From Corylus avellana (lineage: Eukaryota > Streptophyta > Magnoliopsida > Fagales > Betulaceae): 64,000 bases of DNA. The position numbers and the translations under genes are program-made. Position 1 is the stretch's first letter, and each line of letters begins with the position of its first letter. Location of the stretch: positions 47,532,238 to 47,596,237 of the forward strand of contig NC_081542.1 of assembly GCF_901000735.1 (NCBI RefSeq), given 5' to 3'. This document shows positions 35,429 to 47,912 of the stretch, piece after piece. The notes under the pieces were generated by a model. It was not told where the DNA came from. It was given only the letters and a program-made list of their open reading frames with translations, and ran no database searches.

Positions 35429-36210
35429 CGATTTGATTTTGTTGCATTTAATGATGTAAGTGTTAATTATTATGTCATTTAAAAATGTATTTACATTGTG
35501 TCAACATATACACATGCATGTTAGAATATGTGAAATTTTCTATACTAGGTTTTATTTTCTAGATTAAAATATATATGTACTATTTATATATATGGCAAGG
35601 TCTAATAGCCATTCATTTTTTTATTTTTTTTAACAAGGACCGATCCAAATGGCTACATTATATCTTGCCACATCAGCAATGTAGCTCAACGGTGTGCTGC
35701 AATATTACAACGTACATCACCCCTGGCTCAAGGCGTTAACATCTAAGCTCTGGGGGCAGAATGGGAACTTTACTTAATTTCTTTTCTTCCTCTCTCTCTC
35801 TCTCTCTCACTAGTGGTCCAAAACTTGATCCCAGGGTTGAAAATTAACTTATCGATGCCACTTGGGACAGCCTTTGATTTTATATTACAATTAGTTGATG
35901 GTGAGAGTCACTGACGTTAAATTGAAGTGAACTGGTTCTTCGTGGCAGTTGGTGGTATCATGCAACATCACCAAACATATATCAAGATATTTCAGCTTTT
36001 ATTATACGTTTATGACAAATTGATGTGGCAATCTACGTGATACTTATCATATCATAAATTAAATAATTAAATTTAACTATCAAATTTTTTTACTTATATA
36101 TACTACAATTAGGGTTAGCAATTCGAGTTGGCAGATTGAGTTCTAGTCAACTCAATTGCTTGACCCACCAACTCATTAAAGTTTAAACTGAACAAAACCC
36201 ATTTATTTAA
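35429..36210. other. End of copy 1 before the gap
   Basis: No gene. It includes a (CT)n tract at about 35791-35807, and its last 100 bp begin a repeat that continues in the second copy as 45090-45420. Confidence 0.5.
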
Positions 36211-36310
36211 NNNNNNNNNNNNNNNNNNNNNNNNNNNNNNNNNNNNNNNNNNNNNNNNNNNNNNNNNNNNNNNNNNNNNNNNNNNNNNNNNNNNNNNNNN
36301 NNNNNNNNNN
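36211..36310. other. Assembly gap, 100 N
   Basis: Exactly 100 N, the customary placeholder for a scaffold join of unknown size. Both sides carry the same 9 kb sequence. Confidence 0.99.
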
Positions 36311-36343
36311 CAAATATGGTTGGAGGTGTGTCTAAAAAATTTC

Positions 36344-36911
36344 CCTTTGTATTCAGTATTCTAATATAATGTATTAATTCAATGCTGTACGAATTTTTTT
36401 TTTTTTTCTATTAAAAAAATGCTAAAAACCAATAACAAGAGGGGTATAGACAATGAGAACTACAAACATTCCCTCAAGCGTGGTTGAGCCATATCCTGAC
36501 CCAATCCCATTAAGATTGTATATCGATTAGTAGGACTCGATCAACATGATTTACATTAATCAGGCATGAGGATTCTCATTGTAAGAGTCAAACACATGCC
36601 TTAGTATTTAACTAATTACATAGGGATTGCCTTTGTATTCTAATATAATGTATTAATTCAATGTTGTATGAATTTTTTTTTTTTCTATTAAAAAAATGCT
36701 AAAAACCAATAACAAGAGGGGTATAGACAATGAGAACTACAAACATTCCCTCAAGCGTGGTTGAGCCATATCCTGACTCAGTCCCATTAAGATTGTATAT
36801 CGATTAGTAGGACTCAATCAACATGATTTACATTAATCAGGCATGAGGATTCTCATTGTGAGAGTCAAACACACGCTTAGTATTTAACTAATTACATAGG
36901 GATTGCCTTGA
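36344..36911. repeat. Tandem pair, unit about 284 bp (copy 2)
   Basis: Counterpart of 26925-27491. Units start at 36344 and 36630. Confidence 0.9.
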
Positions 36912-37214
36912 GGCCACTGAACCTCCACCCTTGATGGTCAATGTTTTTGAGTTGATAAATGTGTACTAGTCTCCATAAAAATTTACATGTGGGATATATT
37001 AATTAATTTTTGAGAGTTAAATGAGCATTATTTTGTGCTGAATATTTATTTTAATCACAAGATAATTATTGCGTGATGATATTGGCATTGTGATTGGAAA
37101 TAATTGATGGGCATGGAGACTATCCCTAATTCCCATTTAAAGAAAATTTTAGAATTGAAGTGGGTGGTAGCTACCAAATTAGTGGCACATTCGCGGATAT
37201 TTATTTATTTTCTC

Positions 37215-37703
37215 GGGAAAAATTTACTTTACCCCTTGAAGTTTTAGGGATTTCTTAATTCGAACTTCAATGTTTAAAAATTGGCAATGTACCCCCTTAA
37301 TGTTTCAAAAATTTTTAATTCAGACCCTCCGTTACTAATTTTTGTCTAATTAGACGGAAATCATTCCACGTGCGTCTCACATGGGATTTTGATGCCCTCT
37401 ATTCCAATTTTGCCCTCATTAAAACCTATGAAATTAAGTAATTACCCTCATTAAAACCTATCAAATTGAGGGTAATTACATAATTTCATAAGCTTTAATT
37501 AGAGAAAAATTGTAATAGAGGGCATCAAAATTCCACACGAAAGGCACGTGAGATGATTTCCGTCCAATTAGACGGAAATTAGTAATTGAAGGTTTGAATT
37601 GAAAATTTTTTAAATATTAGGGGGGTATATTGCTAATTTTTAAACATTGGAATTCGAATTGAAAAACTCCTAAAACTTTAGGGAGGTAAAGTGAATTTAA
37701 CCC
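37215..37703. mobile_element. MULE-type foldback element, copy 2
   Basis: Counterpart of 27801-28289, with a perfect 9-bp target duplication TATTTTCTC at 37206-37214 and 37704-37712. This is the cleanest boundary evidence for any transposon in the window. Confidence 0.8.
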
Positions 37704-37712
37704 TATTTTCTC

Positions 37713-39635
37713 AATTAAGTGTTATGCATGGGATAGCTATTGTTCCATGCATCTTTTAAATTATTACATGTAATTTTCTACCCACAAAGTGGATTTTACA
37801 TATACTAATTTGAAAACGTAGCTACCATGTTGTGATGAATGAGAAGCACCTATTTAGAAATTTCCTTCCCTACCCCAAACGTTTTTCAAAGACCTGCTAG
37901 GTCTCTTGCTAGTGAAATGTTTGCCATGAAACTCTAACGGGAAATAACCATGTGAGATGGAAACGGGATACTTTTGATTGCTCTTGGACTGTTGGGCCTT
38001 GATTGTATATAAAGCCCATTTGAATAGGAAAAACCTCCAAAACCCACTACTGAGGATGTTTTACTAAAAAATCATTAAAAAAGATGCCTTTTTTTTTGGA
38101 AGCAATCGCTGATAGTGATAGTGCGTGAGAATTAAGATTGGTACATTAATTGCATGGAAGGTTCAAGTGGTTTAAGGTGAATATGTAGACACGATTTTTA
38201 CAACAAATGGTTAGTTAATTGGGTCAGCAAAAAGGTTCCTATCAGTACAGATCAAGTGAAAGCAGCAAAGCAATCACAAGAGAGCCTATAATGTTATACC
38301 CTTTCCCTTTCGATATGTATAGGGAATTTGGCACATATGTTCTCACTATCTCTGTCCAATTGTCCTATTGTCCCATATACAGTTAAATTTGTACTTATTC
38401 TTGATGAGGTTTTGGGGTGGATAAGCTATGCTTGGCCCAAACCTTCATAACACGGACCACTCTCGAAGATTCTGTTCTGTCATAATTTCTACTCCGCCAT
38501 TAATTTCTTCTTTCTGACTTTTTTTTAGGGGGGGAGAAGCTAGAGCTCTTTGCTGCCAAGCAAAACTACTGTTCCTTGCTGGCCAGGGCAAGAAAAGGGC
38601 CACTTCCTATGTATTCTATTTCTATGCTCTTTTTTGGCTGATCATGCTGGCAAACTCTAGCTCTTGTTGGTTTCCCCTTCAAGCCAAAGCTATTATTGAT
38701 AAAAGTGGGAAACAAAAACATGTAAACAAAAAGTATACAGTACTTGTCTCCTTGAGCAGGTTCAAAAGGTGTCATCATGTGCAACGTTAACCTCTTCTAG
38801 TTTCACGGCCCCATAATCATTATTGAGTTCTAACTGCAAGGTATTAGCTAATGATGATGATGAGAGGATTTATGTTCTACTTTATTCTGATATTTATTAA
38901 TCCAATTACAAACTAATAATTCTCTCTACCTAACATAGCTTGTCAGATCAATCTGACCATGATTTTGTGAATTAAGTCCAGTGCCCATTGGATCGGAGCT
39001 GCAAAATACAATGAACAAATTTGCCACTAACATGATACACATAACAAGAAAGCTATCATTTTGAATTGGAGCTCCCAATTCTCATTCTGTTTAGAGGAAA
39101 ATTGAAGGAGACAAATGGGTTTTGGTGGATGACTACATATTCATAATTACTTTTGATTATGCAACCAACAATGGCTTCTGGCTAGAACAATATATCTCTC
39201 TGTCTCTCCACCATCCACATAATTTGCTGTGTGGATACTCACATATTATATCTACCTCATTGTCAAAAATAGTTTGGTTTAAGTGGGAGAGGAAATTAAT
39301 GATACCCACAATCTCTCTATTTGACTCTCTCCCCTTGTGTGTGTATCACATACCACTGAAGAAAGTTAACATAAAAAACAATCTGGATATGTCAACCGCC
39401 GATTGGTTAAGCAGATCACCACGTGGTAGGATTTTCACCAACCTAATTGGTGGATCGATTGCATTATCTTATCAATCTGATAGTTCGCCTTGTTTTTTTT
39501 TTATGGTGAACAATATTATATATATATATATATAGCCATTTTTAATTAATGCAGATTGCATATGCAGGTAAGAAGATGATGACAGAAAAAATGTGCAGAC
39601 AAAAGTTCTTGTGTGTATATATGTGCATTAATTTA
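37713..39635. other. Intergenic part of copy 2
   Basis: Counterpart of 28299-30242. No supported gene. An AT repeat lies at 39516-39534. Confidence 0.5.
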
Positions 39636-41161
39636 TGTATATTTTTGTTTGTTTTCTTTGTGGACCAAATACATATATATATATATATATATATGGGAAT
39701 GATGAAGCTGAAGCTTTCATTTCATAAATCATCTGCGCTTCCAAACAGTCGAGATATGAGAAAAAACAAGACTTTCTTTTCTTTTCTTTACATTTTTAGA
39801 TAAATACAAGTAAGCCAAGAGAATTTTGCTTTCGTTTCACAAAGATGCCAAATTTGAGGGGGATATTTTACAATGCATGAGAATGGTTACATGAGCAAAG
39901 GCCAAAGATGGGAGATACAGTTCGCGCAGATGTGGAATTTGATTGAACAATGACCCTCTCTCTTATCATTTTCATTGAACCACCCAAATGTTCAAAGGGA
40001 TTATATCAAGCTGTGAAGTGGCCAGCAAACATAAACCAGAATTTGGGGGTAGTTAGAGTTAGAGCCTTCCCAATAAACCACCTTCTTTGACTTTGTAATA
40101 TTTTCTCTTTTTTATAAACAAATTACACCAACTTCCCACAGGGTTTGTAAAAAAAAAATATTAAGATCAACTTATATTTTAATTTTAAAATTTGTTTCGG
40201 CTATGGGCCTCATTGTTGGGCACGTACGTTTAGGTCACACTAATTGGTTGAAGATGTTGAGAAATAGTCTCATATTGCCTGTGGATAAGATCTTAAGCAT
40301 GTTTATAAGGAATGGGCAACCACTTCTTCCTATCAACTTAAGCTTTTGAGATAACTGGTAATTTAACAGAAGAGAAAGAAACATGCTTTTAAAAAAAGAG
40401 TTAATTACTTTCTCTCCTTGCTAAGAAAAAGATTTTCCAGATATGCGATTTTGAAGCAAGATAAGGTAGGAATATCTCTTCTCTTTTTTGTTTTTTCGGG
40501 TAATTAAAAACTTGCCTTTCATTTTCGAGATTTCAAATTGAGGACAAAATGTTCTCTTATTGACGCAAACCACAACCGCATAATTGAAAGAAATTAAAGC
40601 GGGGACCAAAAGAAAAGGAAATGGAAGAATTGCATTGCAATATTTCATGATTGTCCAATTTCTCATGTTCACATGTTTATAATTTATATGTAGATGGTGA
40701 ACTGTTCATCATGATTCATGATTATAAGAAACTGCAATTATTCATTCCTTCTCTACCTTGTTTTATTTGACCTCACCATTCTTTGAAATTGAAAATCTAG
40801 GCTGTCCATATATTTTGCTCCCAACTTGGCCACAAAAAAAAAATCCAATGAAAATTTAATTTTAAGAGACAAATATGACAGCAATGGATGCTTCATTCAG
40901 CCTGACTGATAGCAATTATACATGGTGCAGTACTGCTTCCTCGAAATTGACTCATCATTACTTAATAACCCATTATGCACCTTCAATCTGAGACTCATGC
41001 TTAATTTTTTTACACAATATTTTGATATTCAAAAAGAAAATTCATTTCTTGCCTTTTGCTTTTTTTAAGCTTAGAAGAAAAGTATCTATATAATACAGGT
41101 CAACTTTCAGGCTGCCCTCAATGATAATTAATATGATCTTTTTCATTTCCCATGATTTGAT
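39636..41161. repeat. Internal duplication, unit A (copy 2)
   Basis: Counterpart of 30243-31808 with the same landmarks. Confidence 0.85.
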
Positions 41162-41276
41162 GGAATAAGATGTTTTCCAGCCTAAAATAGACTGAAGAAT
41201 ATTCAGTTTATAGCTAGAATTTTTTCTTAGAAATCTTAAAGCCACAAATAAGACACATGTCACAGTCCACTAACTA
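41162..41276. mobile_element. Short left-arm remnant of GC-rich foldback element
   Basis: Starts GGAATAAGATG and stops after CCACTAACTAA, about 105 bp shorter than the remnant in copy 1. The sequence then passes directly into unit B. Confidence 0.6.
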
Positions 41277-41470
41277 ATGTTCATTGAACAAAGACCCTCT
41301 CTCTTATCATTTTCATTGAACCACCCAAATGTTCAAAGGGATTATATCAACTTGTGAAGTGGCTAGCAAATTAAACATAAACCAGAAAATTTGGGGGTAG
41401 GGTAGTTAGAGTTAGAGCCTTCCCAATAAACCACCTTCTTTGACTTGTAATATTTTCTCTTTTTATACCA

Positions 41471-41509
<39 letters not shown>

Positions 41510-41667
41510 TACACCAACTTCCCACAGGGATTGGAAAAAATAAAATATTAAGAACTTATATTTTAATTTCAAAATTTGTTTCAGCTATGGGCCTCATTGT
41601 TGGGCACGTTTAGGTCACACTGATTAGTTGACGAGAAAGAAACTTTGATTGCCAAGAATTTTGATGA

Positions 41668-41704
<37 letters not shown>

Positions 41705-43781
41705 CTCTCGTTTAAAAAAGAGTTAATTACTTTCTCTCCTTGCTAAGAAAAAGATTTTATGCCATTAGCAGCTCCCAGACCCTAGCTCTTTCTCTAGTAA
41801 ACCCAGGTTTGGGGAGGAGGGACGGCTGATGGATGCCTCCCTCTTTCCCTCGCACCCTCCGCATGGTGAGCTAGCCTATTTACTTGATGCACCTAGCTCC
41901 ATTGCCTCCTCTCTCCCCTTTATGCTTGTGCAGTTTTCCTCCTTCTGTGGCGCCTTTTTTCCCTTTTGTCCTGTTCTTTGGCGTTTTGCCCTTCTCCCTT
42001 TGCCGTTGTGCCCGCATAGCCGTTCTCCACCATTCCGTCTTTTTTCACCATCATCTATCTCTACCGCATCTTGTTCGGGTCGGGCTTGGCTTTGGATAGG
42101 CTTGGCTTGGCTTGATCTCCCTTCCTCCGTCTGACCCACCTCGACGCGTGCCCCACCTTCTTACTCTCCAAATCCGTCAGTGTCCATCCCACCTGTCACA
42201 GCGGATCCGTCTCTCCAGCTGTGGTTTGTTTCTATTATGTTTTTGTGGCTTTTTTCCTTTCCTATTTTTGCCTGTTATTTGCCGTTTGCTTTTCATTGTG
42301 TTTGTGTTTGTTTCTTGTTGTTTTTGCTTGTTTGGCACACTTTATGGGTGCCGCTCTTGGGAGATTCACTCAAACTCTCCCCCCAGTTTCTTTGTGTGCG
42401 CCGCCAATCTCCTTCGCGCCTGCTTTGCCATCCACCGTCCGTTGCCGGGTCTTTTCACGCGTCCCCCCGCGATGAGCTTCTAACGCTACCCTCCGTATCG
42501 GTTTCCGACCAACACGCGATTAGCCTTCTTTTGGCTGCTGTCATCCGCTTTGTGTGTTTCTCCTGTTATTTTCCCTGTATTGTGGGCTTCCTTTTGTTGT
42601 ATTTCTGTTTTCTATGTATTTGTTATTTAATTTCCTGTTTTATTTCCCTGTACGTTTTTTTCTTTCTTGTGTTTTTTTGTTTGTAATAAGGCTTTGTCCT
42701 CCCTCTATGATTTGCCCGTTTTGCTTTTGGTCTAGACCTTTGGGTTATGAATGTGAACGTTATCCTAACTGTCAGGTCGAGGATGATGAATTTCGGCATG
42801 AGGGTTCTTTGCTCTTAGTGCGGAGGAATAAGCGCTACCTATGCATTGGATGGTATCTGTTTGGTGCAAATTTGATCTTAAACCTGATGAATAGCCATGG
42901 GTTTGCGGATGTTGTTATCTTTGTTTGGCCTGATTGATTGATGACTGTAATTTTAGTTTTGGCTATAATTTGCTTTATCAAAGCCTTTTGCTTTCTCTGT
43001 AAGAGCTCTTGCTCGACCTTTTATCAATAAATGAGTATGAAATGTTTTCCCTTTAAAAAAAATTTTAAAAAAATTATAGGTATGTGATTTTGAAGCAAGA
43101 TAAGGTAGGAATATCTCTTCTCTTTTTTGTTTTTTCGGGTAATTAAATACTTGCCTTTCATTTTCGAGATTTCAAATTGATGACAAAATGTTCTTTTATT
43201 GACGCAACCGCATAATTGCAAGAAAGCGGGACCAAAAGAAAAGGAAATGGAAGAATTGCATTGCAATAATGCATGATTGTCCAATTTCTCATGTTCACGT
43301 GTTTATAATTTATATGTAGATGGTGAACTGTTCATCATGATTCATGATTAGAAGAAACTGGAATTATTCATTCCTTCTCTACCTTGTTTTATTTGACCTC
43401 ACCATTCTTTGAAATTGAAAATCTAGGCTGTCCATTTTGCTCCCAACTTGGCAAAAAAAAAAATCCAATGAAAATTTAATTTTAAGAGACAAATATGACA
43501 GCAATGGATGCTTCATTCAGCCTGACTGATAGCAATTATACATGGTGCAGTACTGCTTCCTCGAAATTGACTCATCATTACTTAGTAACCCATCATGCAC
43601 CTTCAATCTGAGACTTCATGCTTAATTTTTTTAAACAATATTTTGATATTCAAAAAGAAAATTCATGTCTTGCCTTTTGCTTTTTTAAGCTTAGAAGAAA
43701 ATTATCTATATAATACAAGTCAACTTTCAGGCTGCCCTCAATGATAATTAATATGATCTTTTTCATTTCCCACGATTTGAT
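41277..43781. repeat. Internal duplication, unit B (copy 2)
   Basis: It begins at ATTGAACAAAGACCC, about 255 bp further into the unit than in copy 1. A (TC)n tract lies at about 41672-41701 and a long T-run at 41472-41503. Confidence 0.8.
41759..43073 (+). mobile_element. Retro-inserted sequence with A-rich tail, copy 2
   Basis: Counterpart of 32726-34072. The 33 bp repeat occurs once here, and the tail is a mixed A/T run rather than pure A. The 3' body ends TTTTATCAATAAATG, containing an AATAAA signal. Confidence 0.6.
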
Positions 43782-44414
43782 GGAATAGGATCATTTTTAG
43801 TCTAAAATATTGGACTGAAAAATATTCAGTTTATAGTTAGAATTTCTTCTTAAAAGTCCTAAAGCCACAAATAGGACACTTGTTTACTAACTAAAAATAA
43901 CAATAAAATATTATTTTAAATTTAAATAAAAATTAAAAAATATTAAGGGGTGGTGCAACCACCCCCAAAGGCCAAATCTAAAAATAAAATAAAATAAAAT
44001 TCTGTTTGGCCCTTGGGGGTGGCCGGGGTGAAGCCACCCCAGACAGCCATTTGGCCACCCCCAAGGGCCAAACAAATTTTTTTTTAATATTTTTTTTTAA
44101 GATTTGGCCCTTAGGGGTGGTCCGGCTACCCCAAAGGGCCATGGGGTGGCTTCAACCACCCAAGACCGGCGGTTTGGGGTGGCCGAAGCCATCCCAGCCC
44201 CCAACTGAGGTGGTCCGGCCACCCCTAATGCCACCCCTTAATATTTTATAATTTTATTTTTTATTTTTATTTAAATCTAAAATAATATTTTATTATTATT
44301 TTTGGTTATAAGTGGACAAGTGTTCTATTTGTCCCTTTAGGATTTTTAAAAAAAAATCTTAGTCATGAACTGAATATTCTCTAGTTCAAAATGGATTAGA
44401 GAGGATCCTATTCC
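43782..44414. mobile_element. GC-rich-core foldback element, copy 2
   Basis: Counterpart of 34779-35428. Left flank CGATTTGAT and right flank TGATTTAAT agree at seven of nine positions. The core GGGGTGGCC palindromes are a little better preserved than in copy 1. Confidence 0.7.
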
Positions 44415-45089
44415 TGATTTAATTTTGTTGCATTTAATGGTCTAAGTGTTAATTATTATGTCATTTAAAAATGTATTTACATTGTGTCAACATATACACC
44501 TGTATGTTAGAATATGTGAAATTTTCTATACTAGGTTTTATTTTCTAGATTAAAATATGTATGTACCATTTATATATATGGCAAGGTCTAATAGCCATTC
44601 ATTTTTTTATTTTTTTTAACATACCGATCCAAATGGCTATATTATATCTTGCCACATCAGCAATGTAGCTCAACGGTGTGCTGCAATGTTACAACGTACA
44701 TCACCCCTGGCTCAAGGCGTTAACATCTAAGCTCTGGGGGCAGAATGGGAACTTTACTTAATTTCTTTTCTTCCTCTCTCTCTCTCTCTCTCACTAGTGG
44801 TCCAAAACTTGATCCCAGGGTTGAAAATTAACTTATCGATGCCACTTGGGACAGCCTTTGATTTTATATTACAATTAGTTGATGGTGAGAGTCACTGACG
44901 TTAAATTGAAGTGAACTGGTTCTTCGTGGCAGTTGGTGGTATCATGCAACATCACCAAACATATATCAAGATATTTCAGCTTTTATTATACGTTTATGAC
45001 AAATTGATATGACAGTCTACGTAATATTTATCATATCATAAATTAAATAATTAAATTTAACTATCAAATTTTTTTACTTATATATACTA
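44415..45089. other. Intergenic part of copy 2
   Basis: No gene. It includes the (CT)n tract at about 44774-44793. Confidence 0.45.
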
Positions 45090-45420
45090 CAATTAGGGTT
45101 GGCAATTCGAGTTGACAAATTGAGTTCTAGTTAACTCAATTGCTTGACCCACCAACTCATTAAAGTTTAAATTGAACAAAACCCATTTATCTAAACGAGT
45201 CAAAACTTTCAATCATAACATGACAAACTGATCAATCTATTTGACCCATTTGAACCTAAACACGACCTATTTAACTCGTTTCGATCCAAACACAACACGT
45301 TTGACATATATATATATATAATCAGCATGTTTATGACTCAAACCTATTTATGCCAAATTCTAACACTAAAATTTTATGTCAAATTACGGGTCGTATCAAA
45401 AATTATTAAAGCTAAGTACA
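45090..45420. repeat. Dispersed plant repeat (Thr/Asn-codon-like AACTC/GACCC phrases)
   Basis: Degenerate series of phrases such as GACCCATTTGAACC, GACCTATTTAACTCG and GGGTCGTATC, with an AT tract at 45307-45321. Such word-like repetition is common in old plant transposon ends. No boundaries or family can be fixed. Confidence 0.35.
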
Positions 45421-45568
45421 ATATATAAGTTTATAAGAAAATTGTAACAAAAGCGATGTGTAGTCCAAGTTGTATTCATTAATTTAAAGAAGGCTGCTTT
45501 ATTTTAATCGCTTGACTATTTGGTGGGTGGAAAAGACATGAGAGAATATCGGAAAAGCTTTACACGCA

Positions 45569-45703
45569 ATGGAGGAAGAAGATCGAAGAGGATTGGGAGG
45601 AAGAAAGGACTGGCTGTCTACCTCCGTGATCGACATGCGCCGCACCACAAACGCCTCTATCATGTGCATGCTTTTCATGTTCATCGTCTTCCACTTAAAA
45701 TAA
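45569..45703 (+). CDS. Candidate 44-aa small ORF, hydrophobic C-terminus
   Basis: ATG at 45569 opens a frame with a charged N-terminus (MEEEDRRGLGGRKDW) and a hydrophobic tail (ASIMCMLFMFIVFHL) that could be a membrane anchor, ending TAA at 45701-45703. The local base composition is richer in GC than its surroundings, as for an exon. I do not recognise the sequence. It could be a small membrane peptide, an exon remnant of a lost gene, or chance. A longer frame (45520-45720) overlaps it in another phase. No promoter signal is obvious. Confidence 0.2.
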   Translation: MEEEDRRGLGGRKDWLSTSVIDMRRTTNASIMCMLFMFIVFHLK

Positions 45704-47084
45704 TCGGCCTATCATTCTGATGAAGTTATTCAAGTACTATCTTCATGTGCTTTAATTCTTTCGGCTCTTTTTAATTAGCCAATATTATATTTTAGGCTTC
45801 TTTCTTGGCCTTTTTACGCAATTCCATGGTGTGTGTGTGTAATATTTTATCCCATGTTTCAGTTGTTGCATTGGATGTGGAGCCTCCGTACTATGTGAAT
45901 CAAGCTGGGATTGCACCCAATTGAAGTAAATAAATAAATAAAATTGGGTAACCCATACCCACAAAAGCATATATGATTTTTAGTAGTACTGCATAGTCCA
46001 GACAAATTCTCTTTTTACCTTTTTTTTTTTTTGTTTTCTTTTTCTTGTTTGAACGTGCCACGGTTCAATGAATTGAGGAGAATCGGGGCCAACCAACCCA
46101 CTACTAACCCAAGAAGCGCATATGGACAGAAACATTTTTTAAAGCAAGAACAGGATTTTTGTTTGGATATTAAGTTAAATTATTATTATTTATTTAAAAA
46201 TTCTAAAATACTCTTAAAATTATTAAAAATAAAAAAATAAAGGGAGCTAATATGAAAAGAGTCACTTCATATCTTTTTTTTTTTTTTTTTTTCTTAATAA
46301 TTTTAATTTTTTTAAATTATTATTTTTTAATTACTTCTGTAGTAATATGAGCGGGCGAGAGTCACTTTACAAAATTTGGAGGAACAAATAAAGTGTATAT
46401 TCTCAAACCAAAAAAAAAAAAAAAAAAGAATAACAAATTAAAATTATGGGCCAATGTTGCTTTTAAGTGTGTGTTGATTATTATCCTGATCTGATCAACT
46501 TTAGGTGGAACACGCAATTCTCATATATGGCTTACACAAAGGGGCAAAGACGTATAGAGAGGGAAGCCTCCTAATCATGATTTTATCCACTTGTTTGAGA
46601 CGCAATGCATGCGGTTGCCAAATCACAATCACATGTCTAATCCTCCATATTTTGGTTGTCTAGCGATCTCATTCTTTGGACTGCTTGAAACATTAACATT
46701 AGCATAATAGATAATCAAGTTATGTTTTTAGTTTTCAACAAGGATAGAACTAATTCAAAGATTGATTGGGACTATTACGTCAACATTAATTATGAGTTAA
46801 TTGTGACATAAAAACATGGTACATTACCTTACTCTAAAAATTATGATACCTCATATTAGATTGGATTGCGAGGACATTCTATTGAAAATATGTTCTACAC
46901 GAGAGTGAAGCTCATAACTAGCTGGCTTAATCCTACTTAAACAAAAAACTGGGTGCCTTTACTCATGGGGCATTTCTCCTACTATCTTTAACTCTTAGGT
47001 CATTGCTTGTAGTTCTCCTCCTTGTGTAACAATTGCTTAGGCCTGCCATGTGCTCTTTGTTTCGTTTGCCTAGAGTATGCTTAG
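45704..47084. other. Intergenic, AT-rich
   Basis: No gene. Homopolymers lie at 46019-46032, 46276-46292 and 46410-46427, and a TG repeat at 45831-45840. Confidence 0.4.
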
Positions 47085-47535
47085 GAGTAATTTAAGAAGT
47101 CATACTTATGTCTGTCTTGTGTTATTTTAAGAATGTGGTGGTTTTTAAAATCATCATTTAATCAAAATACAATAATGATCAATCACAAGCTCTATTAGAG
47201 GGTTATCAGTTGATAATTCTCTCCATGTTAACAAGAATTAATTCAAACATACACTCAAGTGAAAGTAAGGATAACATTAATTGTGATAAAGATAATATTA
47301 GCTAGCTTATCTTATCTGTAAACCATTTGTAATTTGAATTTATATTTGTAATCTCTATGTCATCTCCTGTAAAAGTTCTATCTAATGCTATCCTTATCTT
47401 TACTTGAGTGTATGTTTAAATTCTTGATAACATGAAGAGAGTTATCTAACAAGCTTCAATAATAATTTTAGAAGCCACATCATTCTTAAAGTGACACAAA
47501 ATGAATACAAGATGAACTTCTAGCATGACACATAC
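47085..47535. mobile_element. Foldback element of about 450 bp
   Basis: The outer halves are imperfect reverse complements over about 200 bp each. GTGTTATTTTAAGAATGTGG on the left matches the complement of CCACATCATTCTTAAAGTGAC on the right (first 20 shown as pairs), and the inner blocks CATACACTCAAGTGAAAGTA and TTTACTTGAGTGTATG also pair. No ORF. Probably an old MULE-like non-autonomous element; target duplication not resolved. Confidence 0.55.
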
Positions 47536-47878
47536 ACCTAGGGCCGGAGGTAGCTATGGGTAACCCCAATTTTCTTTACTACATGTACTGATTCCTCTCT
47601 TGCCTACACCTAAAAAAAAAAGCCTGCCAATGTCATCCAATCCTCTAAACAACGTCCCTTTATAAAACTGAAAGTTGTCACAATTAATTACCCCCAAAAG
47701 TAATAACAAAAATTATATGGAGTGTGGTGGAAAATGTCAAAACAAATTCTTACCAATTTGCCAAAGGTATTGACGTGCACCAATGCAACACTACAGCCTA
47801 TAGGCTATGGACCTACAATTTTTGTTAAACTCAATTATTTACTCTTGCCCATGTGAACTAAAATCTTGGCTCTACCAC

Positions 47879-47912
<34 letters not shown>

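Larger units (their letters stand above)
26892..36210. repeat. 9.3 kb block, copy 1 (ends at N gap)
   Basis: Nearly identical to 36311-45194 over its whole length, in the same orientation, with scattered substitutions and indels. Its right end is exactly the last base before the N run. It contains no convincing gene. Its contents are a 284 bp tandem pair, a MULE-type foldback element, an internal A/B duplication, a retro-insertion and a GC-rich foldback element. See the finding on assembly duplication. Confidence 0.95.
36311..45194. repeat. 9 kb block, copy 2 (starts at N gap)
   Basis: It starts with the sequence found at 26892 and ends with that found at 36210. It differs by substitutions, homopolymer lengths and a few structural variants, chiefly loss of about 390 bp between units A and B at about 41276 and loss of one 33 bp repeat in the retro-insertion. 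No convincing gene. Confidence 0.95.

Noticed and set aside
36211..36310. A true recent tandem duplication centred on the N run
   Set aside because: Both copies end exactly at the gap borders, which an assembly join explains more simply. It is kept only as the alternative in the finding.
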